From positions 1 to 18,302 of the forward strand of contig DAIMNI010000047.1 in assembly GCA_036720245.1 (NCBI GenBank): a stretch of 18,302 bases of DNA, written 5' to 3'. This DNA is from JAAZMA01 sp036720245. Lineage in GTDB: Bacteria > Bacillota > Clostridia > Tissierellales > Tepidimicrobiaceae. The notes beneath the pieces are model-generated. The model saw only the letters and a program-made list of their open reading frames with translations, was not told the origin of the DNA and did no database searches. The position numbers and the translations under genes were made by a program. Positions 13,946 to 18,302 of the stretch are shown here, piece after piece (position 1 is the first letter of the stretch; each line of letters starts with the position of its first letter).

Positions 13946-15538
13946 ATGAAAAAATATATAAAGAATAACTCAAGATCGCTAATACTGGCCATTGCTTTTT
14001 CTGTACTAGCTGCAATATTTGCAGTAAGAGTCCAATTTCTTAAAGGAGATGTTTTGGACTATGCTTTATCAAGAAATTTTGATAATACTTTAAGATATGG
14101 ATTTTATCTTGGTATATTTATAATCTTAGAGATAGGATTTTTCTATCTATATGATAGATGTAGAGGAAAATTTGTTGTTAATTCTATGAAAGAATTAAGG
14201 CTTAATTATTTTCAAAGTTTACTATTGAAAGACTATCCAAGTTTTTTAAAAAAGAAGCAAGGCGAATATATTGCACAATATACTAATGAGATGGAGATAA
14301 TTGAAAACCAATATTTTGGCTCTATTCCAATGCTAACAGAGATTATAATTAAGACTGTAATGGTAAGCATTTCCTTATTTATTTTAGATTATAGGATAGC
14401 AATAATTACTTTGGTGCTTCTAACTATGCCTTTATATGTACCAAAACTAGTTGAAAAGAAATTACAAAAGGCACAGGTAGAATATGTTAATCAATTTGAA
14501 AGCCATATAAAAACTATAACAGATTGGCTTAATGGGTTTGAAATAATTAAAAATTTCTCCATTGAGAAAAACATTAGAGAAAAATTTATAGAATCAAATG
14601 AGATTACTATGGAGAAAAACCTAAAGAAAAGGCAGATGGGCTATTTGACTAGAACTATTTCTGCTATACTATCATATTTCTCCCATTTTATAATACTGGT
14701 ATTTGCAGCATATTTGGTGTTAAATGGTGATTTTACAGCTGGAGAATTTTTTATTGCCATTGGTATGATTGATCAATTATCATATCCAATTATATCCTTA
14801 TCTTACTTCATACAGGACTTAGTTTCTGTAAAACCAGTAAATAAGTCGATATTGAAATTTATTGGCGAAAAATCAGTTAGATGTGGCGAGGTGGAAATAT
14901 CTAAAGAAGATTTCCGGAATGTAGTATTTAATGATGTAAATTTTGGATATAAAGATCAGGAATATATTTTGAATGATTTAAATATGGAATTTGAAAGAAA
15001 CAAACAATATTTATTGCAAGGAATAAGTGGTTCTGGAAAAACAACTAGTATGAATCTATTGCTAAACTATTATAATCCAAATTCAGGCACTGTAAAAATC
15101 AATGGGATTCCAGTGAATGAAATTAAAAACTTGAACCATATTATTACCGTAATGAGGCAGGATGCAATATTGTTTGAAGATACACTTCGAAATAATATTA
15201 CAATGTACCAAGATGTTCCTGATGAAGAAGTAATTAATATATTATCTAAAGTAGGTTTAGATGGCTATGCTAATCAAGATAGTTTAGATATGCTAATTCT
15301 TGAAGGAGGTACTAATCTTTCAGGTGGAGAAAAGAGAAGGATTACCTTGGCTAGATCAGTGCTTAGGGAAACGTCTATATTAATATTAGATGAACCATTA
15401 GCTAATCTAGATGAAAAGAATGCTAGGGCAATTGAATCACAATTATTATCAATTAAAGACAGAACTTTAGTTATTATTTCTCATCAATTTAGTTTAGGAA
15501 ATGTAGATAAATTAGATGAAGTAATAGAATTTAAATAA
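13946..15538 (+). CDS. ABC exporter half-transporter (membrane domain fused to ATPase)
   Basis: A 530-residue type IV (ABC_membrane) half-transporter that should work as a dimer. Residues 1-300 hold about six helices; the ATPase domain spans about 325-530. Seen: Walker A GISGSGKTT (359-367, Lys365), Q-loop VMRQDAILF, signature LSGGEKRR (458-465), Walker B ILILDEP (Asp482, Glu483), and H-loop His513 in SHQF. All catalytic residues are present. It is a little shorter than the usual 570-600 residues. Substrate is unknown; drug, peptide or bacteriocin export are the options. The AGGAGG site 7 bases before the ATG can be hidden in the leader hairpin C:D. A stem-loop follows the gene. Confidence 0.9.
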   Translation: MKKYIKNNSRSLILAIAFSVLAAIFAVRVQFLKGDVLDYALSRNFDNTLRYGFYLGIFIILEIGFFYLYDRCRGKFVVNSMKELRLNYFQSLLLKDYPSFLKKKQGEYIAQYTNEMEIIENQYFGSIPMLTEIIIKTVMVSISLFILDYRIAIITLVLLTMPLYVPKLVEKKLQKAQVEYVNQFESHIKTITDWLNGFEIIKNFSIEKNIREKFIESNEITMEKNLKKRQMGYLTRTISAILSYFSHFIILVFAAYLVLNGDFTAGEFFIAIGMIDQLSYPIISLSYFIQDLVSVKPVNKSILKFIGEKSVRCGEVEISKEDFRNVVFNDVNFGYKDQEYILNDLNMEFERNKQYLLQGISGSGKTTSMNLLLNYYNPNSGTVKINGIPVNEIKNLNHIITVMRQDAILFEDTLRNNITMYQDVPDEEVINILSKVGLDGYANQDSLDMLILEGGTNLSGGEKRRITLARSVLRETSILILDEPLANLDEKNARAIESQLLSIKDRTLVIISHQFSLGNVDKLDEVIEFK

Positions 15539-15543
15539 AGATA

Positions 15544-15575
15544 AACTATAGCAGGAATATAGTCCTGCTATAGTT
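15544..15575. terminator. 13-bp stem-loop after the ABC exporter gene
   Basis: AACTATAGCAGGA (15544-15556) pairs perfectly with TCCTGCTATAGTT (15563-15575) around a 6-base loop. On the plus strand no T-run follows, so it may be an mRNA 3'-end stabiliser or weak terminator instead of a full intrinsic one. It begins 6 bases after the stop codon. Confidence 0.5.
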
Positions 15576-15653
15576 ATAGAGAGATAATTAAAAGTAAAAA
15601 ATTGTTGCAGATTTGTAGAAAAATGTTCACTTAAAATCAGGGGGGTATTATTA

Positions 15654-16118
15654 ATGAAAAAAATTGTTACTTATTTATTTGCAGTATTATTAGTATTTTC
15701 ATTAGTAGGCTGTAATCAAAAGCTAACTGACAAGGATATAGTCACGGAAAATGAGGCGAAGATTAGCGATGAGCTGATAATAGATATTGGAGACTCTGAT
15801 AAGTTTGATAAAGAAGAGATAGAAAGTGCTATAAAAATTGTAAAAGAAAACTTTAGTTTCCCGGCATCTACTCTGACCAAGATATACTATGATGAGGAAA
15901 AATCAAATTATTTTGTACAATCTTATTTAGAGCACGGAAGAGGTCAAGAAAATGAAGTAAAAGCTGAAGATATTATAGTCCTATTAACTGATTTTGATGT
16001 AGATGATTCAGGCGATAATCCTGTTTTAAATGCAGATTCAACCTATGAAGATTATATTTGGATATTAATAAGAGAAGATAATAAAAGCAAATGGAAGATT
16101 GACGATCAGGGTTATTAG
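15654..16118 (+). CDS. Small secreted lipoprotein of unknown function
   Basis: A 154-residue protein with an N-terminal KK, a hydrophobic stretch and lipobox LVGC (Cys20), so it should be anchored by lipid on the outer face of the membrane. The mature part is strongly acidic with a mixed helix/strand pattern: FDKEEIESAIKIVKENF, then the strand-like TLTKIYYDE and YIWILIRED segments. It vaguely recalls DUF4829-type lipoproteins, but I cannot confirm that. GGGGGG lies 8 bases before the ATG. It comes 115 bases after the ABC exporter gene and may share its promoter if the stem-loop between them reads through. It might assist the exporter or cell-surface defence; that is only a guess from position. 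Confidence 0.75.
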   Translation: MKKIVTYLFAVLLVFSLVGCNQKLTDKDIVTENEAKISDELIIDIGDSDKFDKEEIESAIKIVKENFSFPASTLTKIYYDEEKSNYFVQSYLEHGRGQENEVKAEDIIVLLTDFDVDDSGDNPVLNADSTYEDYIWILIREDNKSKWKIDDQGY

Positions 16119-16120
16119 TA

Positions 16121-16143
16121 TTACTTTAAGATTTATAAAGTAA
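16121..16143. other. Small stem-loop after the lipoprotein gene
   Basis: TTACTTTA (16121-16128) pairs with TAAAGTAA (16136-16143) around a 7-base loop, just after the stop. The tail is AT-rich without a true T-run, so terminator function is doubtful. Confidence 0.3.
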
Positions 16144-16186
16144 ATATATTATTTGGTTTAGTTACGCATCATTTATAGACATACGA

Positions 16187-16236
16187 TGGGGACATTCCTC
16201 AGAAAGCTCGACCGTCTTGCAGAGGTGTGTCCCCCA
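16187..16236. repeat. GGGGACATTCCTC-type imperfect palindrome
   Basis: TGGGGACATTCCTC (16187-16200) faces GAGGTGTGTCCCCCA (16222-16236). The arms match in GGGGACA/TGTCCCC and CCTC/GAGG, with two mismatches and one extra base. The centre also pairs partly (CTCAGAAAG against CTTGCAGAG). Arms of this kind are, to my recollection, those of REP-like elements in clostridia. It shares only the GGGGAC end with the element at 962-1094, so it is a different family. It is noticeably richer in G+C than its surroundings. Confidence 0.6.
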
Positions 16237-16277
16237 ATCTTATGAATCAAAATAACAAATGTATGGAGGTTTACATC

Positions 16278-16457
16278 ATGAAAACATCAAAAACAACAGC
16301 AATTGGTTTGTTAATTTGTCTTACTAGTCTGTATTTAATGAATGAAATGTGGCTTAAAGACGGGGTACTTGAGATTTTACCAGTCTTGGGGGTTTATGTA
16401 TTCCCAATTGGCATAATTGTAACATTAATTGGTTTATTTAAAAAAGAACAAGACTAA
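16278..16457 (+). CDS. Small two-helix membrane protein
   Basis: A 59-residue protein with two hydrophobic helices (about residues 8-21 and 35-54), separated by a short acidic loop, and a charged KKEQD tail. The ATG at 16278 is chosen because GGAGG lies 8 bases upstream; an in-frame GTG at 16227 lies inside the repeat and has no SD. The pattern with a Gly-Val-Leu loop and a final FPIGII-IGL helix recalls DUF3955 small membrane proteins, but the match is by eye only. Function unknown. Confidence 0.65.
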   Translation: MKTSKTTAIGLLICLTSLYLMNEMWLKDGVLEILPVLGVYVFPIGIIVTLIGLFKKEQD

Positions 16458-16524
16458 TAGATTTAATTCATTGTTGAATTGCGGCACATTCTTTACATTT
16501 GGCGAATAAAAAGAGGTGGATAAT

Positions 16525-16758
16525 ATGCTTAAAAGGTGGAATATTATTTTAAATTATGTAATAGGTTCGTTTACTGGCGTATTTATAGGTTATTCCATAT
16601 ATAAATATTTTGATTATATAAATCATCCTGATTTGTATGTGGCTCAATCGGCACCTTGGTATACAAGTATTCAAATACAAGGCTTAGCTACTTCTGTAAT
16701 TATATTTATTGCTATTATTCTCAAGCTTCTAATAAAAAGAAAGATGAGAAACATTTAA
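16525..16758 (+). CDS. Small two-helix membrane protein
   Basis: A 77-residue protein, not recognised. Helix 1 (about residues 8-27, Gly-rich) is followed by an aromatic outer loop with HPDLY and SAPWYTS, then helix 2 (about residues 51-70) and a basic end KRKMRN. The ATG at 16525 is preferred because GAGGTGG lies 6 bases before it; an in-frame GTG at 16516 would lie within this SD. It starts 67 bases after the previous small membrane protein and ends before a terminator, so the two likely share a transcript. The conserved-looking aromatic loop suggests a real family, not a chance ORF. Confidence 0.7.
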   Translation: MLKRWNIILNYVIGSFTGVFIGYSIYKYFDYINHPDLYVAQSAPWYTSIQIQGLATSVIIFIAIILKLLIKRKMRNI

Positions 16759-16785
16759 GGACAATTAAAAACTAAATAAAGAGTC

Positions 16786-16825
16786 AATTCAACAGTAAGA
16801 GTAATCTTACCGTTTTCTTTGAATT
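16786..16825. other. Interrupted hairpin after the small membrane protein genes
   Basis: AATTCAA (16786-16792) pairs with TTGAATT (16819-16825), and inside it GTAAGA (16795-16800) pairs with TCTTAC (16805-16810). The inner hairpin is followed by CGTTTTCTTT, a poor T-run, so it may be a first weak terminator ahead of the stronger one at 16901. Confidence 0.35.
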
Positions 16826-16900
16826 AGCTAAGAAATACTTTTTATCCGAAAAAAGTATCTAACGGATTATCCATAAAATGAAAAAAATGATTAATAAGAA

Positions 16901-16938
16901 TAAGTCAATATACTTTGAGTATATTGATTTATTTTTTT
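16901..16938 (+). terminator. Intrinsic terminator ahead of the ArsR gene
   Basis: TAAGTCAATATAC (16901-16913) pairs with GTATATTGATTTA (16919-16931), one G-U included, around the loop TTTGA. Seven T follow (16932-16938). It closes the transcript of the small membrane protein genes. The 303-base gap from 16759 to 17061 otherwise holds only the hairpin at 16786 and the ArsR promoter. Confidence 0.75.
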
Positions 16939-16989
16939 CAAAAAAGTTTAATGAATATTTAATGAATGAAAATTTATCTAAAAAAAATA

Positions 16990-17029
16990 TATATCTAAAT
17001 TTGACAGTTATCTAATTTAGATATACAAT
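16990..17029 (+). promoter_or_regulatory. Promoter with palindromic operator for the ArsR-type regulator
   Basis: A perfect TTGACA (17001-17006) and TACAAT (17024-17029) are 17 bases apart. The spacer is filled by a 15-base palindrome, TATCTAATTTAGATA (17009-17023). In addition TATATCTAAATT (16990-17001) and AATTTAGATATA (17014-17025) form a 12-base inverted repeat across the -35 box. A dimeric repressor bound here would block polymerase, which fits autoregulation by the ArsR protein encoded 33 bases downstream. Confidence 0.75.
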
Positions 17030-17061
17030 AAAGAAAATATAATTTATGAGGGGGCGGGATA

Positions 17062-18198
17062 ATGAAATTAATTATTGAGGATAAACCCAATATTTATTGG
17101 GAGGCAAATGCTATTGTAAGAAAAATTTTAAACCATAAAAAAGGAGATCCTGTACACATCATAGAAAATAGGGATAGTTTTGTCTTATATGAAGATAAAG
17201 TTGATCAAAAATATAGTGATTTAATAGAGTTTTATGAAAAGGTTTTTGATGAATCTTTAGATGTTTTAAAAGATTATTCAGAATGGAAAGAATTATTCAG
17301 TGTCCAATCAGAGCAAGAGAATTACGGATTTTTTCAAACAGTAACTCGACTTACCAATGCAGAAAAGGTAGATGAATTATCGAAAACAGAATTTTTTAAT
17401 GCTTGTCATTATCATCTTCAAAATTTAAATGCTGAAGAAGAACAAATAAATTTAGATGATGTAGAGGAGACTAGAAGAGCTTTTAAAGAAATGAAAGATA
17501 GAGCATTTGATGCAGATTATTATATAGAAAAAATTATGGCTGCTGAGTTAGATAGTGATGAAAAAATTAAAATCATAGACTTATTTCAATATGCAGATGA
17601 TAGGTTTGATGCTTATATTAAGCTTATTAAAAGGATTGAAGAAATTTATTTAAAATATTATGGCAATGTAGAGCATTATATTAAGTCTAAGGTAGAATTA
17701 TTTTCTTCTTCAGGGAAGGATGATGCTAAAAATACTCTAATTGCGAAATTTATAGATACTGAACGCTGGAGTTTTCGAAGTGATGAACCTATTTATTTGT
17801 ATTTTTCAATTATCAATAGAGATACATTGGGAATGACAATTACCATGGATGAATCCATAAGATCCAATATAAGTTTTGGTATTTTATTTGAAGAACTTAC
17901 AGAGCTACACAATAAGGTAAAACATGATGCGGAGCTTTTTATTGAACAAATGAAAGCTTTAGGAGAAGAAAATAGATTTAATATTATGAAACTATTAAGT
18001 CAAAGACCATATTATTTAAAAGAAATTGCTTCTACTGTAGGGCTTACTCCTGCTACAGTTTCTCATCATATGGACCAGCTAATTCAGGCGGAGCTAGTTT
18101 ACATAACTGCCGAAGGACGGAAAGTTTATTATCATGTAAAAAATGAAAAAATTAAGGGCTTGGCAGAATTATTTGACCAATGGGCAAAAGGGGTGTAA
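17062..18198 (+). CDS. ArsR-family transcriptional regulator with long N-terminal domain
   Basis: A 378-residue protein. The last 80 or so residues form a winged helix-turn-helix of the ArsR type: ALGEENRFNIMKLLSQRPYY, then LKEIASTVGLTPATVSHHM as the recognition region, then a wing ending in GRKVYYHV. The first 300 residues are an acidic, helix-rich domain without a motif I know. Such long-form regulators occur in Firmicutes beside exporter genes. Metal-binding Cys motifs of classical ArsR/SmtB proteins are absent, so the signal is probably not a metal. GAGGGGG precedes the ATG. The palindrome in its promoter is the likely operator, and the next gene, which starts 4 bases after its stop, is probably co-transcribed. 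Confidence 0.85.
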   Translation: MKLIIEDKPNIYWEANAIVRKILNHKKGDPVHIIENRDSFVLYEDKVDQKYSDLIEFYEKVFDESLDVLKDYSEWKELFSVQSEQENYGFFQTVTRLTNAEKVDELSKTEFFNACHYHLQNLNAEEEQINLDDVEETRRAFKEMKDRAFDADYYIEKIMAAELDSDEKIKIIDLFQYADDRFDAYIKLIKRIEEIYLKYYGNVEHYIKSKVELFSSSGKDDAKNTLIAKFIDTERWSFRSDEPIYLYFSIINRDTLGMTITMDESIRSNISFGILFEELTELHNKVKHDAELFIEQMKALGEENRFNIMKLLSQRPYYLKEIASTVGLTPATVSHHMDQLIQAELVYITAEGRKVYYHVKNEKIKGLAELFDQWAKGV

Positions 18199-18202
18199 AA
18201 AA

Positions 18203-18302
18203 ATGAAGTATATTCAAACTGCATCTAGGAAAAAAACCATTCAGCGAATGCTTGATCCAGTCACTAAAGAGATTTGGTTTAGTATGATTTTACATGGAAT
18301 AG
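18203..18302 (+). CDS. Start of a probable ABC exporter gene (cut by window edge)
   Basis: The ATG at 18203 follows AGGGGTG and the ArsR stop with 4 bases between. The 33 visible residues (MKYIQTASRKKTIQRMLDPV... to ...WFSMILHGI) show a basic N-terminus and then the beginning of a hydrophobic helix. This resembles the N-terminus of an ABC exporter membrane domain, a common partner of this type of ArsR regulator. Too little is present to assign it firmly. Confidence 0.6.
   Translation, partial: MKYIQTASRKKTIQRMLDPVTKEIWFSMILHGI

Noticed and set aside
16227..16277. Upstream GTG extension of the 59-residue membrane protein
   Set aside because: The GTG lies inside the GGGGACATTCCTC repeat and has no SD, whereas the ATG at 16278 has GGAGG at 8 bases.
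17062..18198. Metal-sensing ArsR/SmtB repressor
   Set aside because: The recognition helix region lacks the CxC or similar metal-binding residues, and the protein is three times the usual length.
1..18302. tRNA, rRNA, CRISPR array, integrase or transposase genes
   Set aside because: I looked for clover-leaf arms, regular spacer repeats and transposase motifs on both strands and saw none; the mobile-like signals are short non-coding palindromes only.

Overview
The window is AT-rich, roughly 30% G+C by eye. It has strong Gram-positive Shine-Dalgarno sites (AGGAGG/GGGGG), several TTG or GTG starts, SpII lipoboxes and T-run terminators. This suits a low-G+C Firmicute, most likely a clostridial or Tissierellales-type anaerobe; I cannot place the genus. 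No rRNA, tRNA, CRISPR array, phage gene or transposase gene is visible.

Layout. (a) 1-1455: the 3' end of a sensor histidine kinase, a non-coding inverted-repeat element (962-1094) and a lone DUF1667 gene on the minus strand. (b) 1609-4497: a plus-strand run with a Cys-rich CWC protein overlapping a threonine aldolase, a nicotinamidase-like cysteine hydrolase, a lipoprotein cyclophilin and a small membrane protein, closed by a bidirectional terminator. (c) 4500-6075: a minus-strand ABC importer pair (permease and ATPase) with no binding protein, divergent from (d) 6198-9569: an operon of thymidine kinase, NudC NADH pyrophosphatase and a membrane-anchored 5'-nucleotidase. (e) 9611-13699: a dispersed inverted repeat, then minus-strand patatin phospholipase, RodA and an S41 peptidase. 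(f) 13791-16938: an ABC exporter behind an attenuator-like leader, a lipoprotein, a second dispersed repeat and two tiny membrane proteins. (g) 16990-18302: an ArsR-type regulator with a palindromic operator in its promoter, followed by the start of a probable exporter gene.

The most interesting system is the leader of the ABC exporter (13854-13938). An 8-codon ORF (MVRLRKSF, GTG start, good SD) lies over the first of four RNA segments that can pair in two mutually exclusive ways. In one fold, A:B (9 bp) and C:D (10 bp) form, and C:D buries the exporter's Shine-Dalgarno. In the other, B:C (12 bp) forms and frees it. This is the architecture of erm-type translational attenuators. The leader peptide carries Arg-Leu-Arg, the '+X+' motif known to stall macrolide-bound ribosomes in ErmD-type leaders. 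I infer a drug-inducible exporter, with a macrolide or ketolide as the first candidate inducer.

A second theme is nucleotide and NAD turnover: nicotinamidase-like hydrolase, NudC, 5'-nucleotidase and thymidine kinase lie within about 7 kb.
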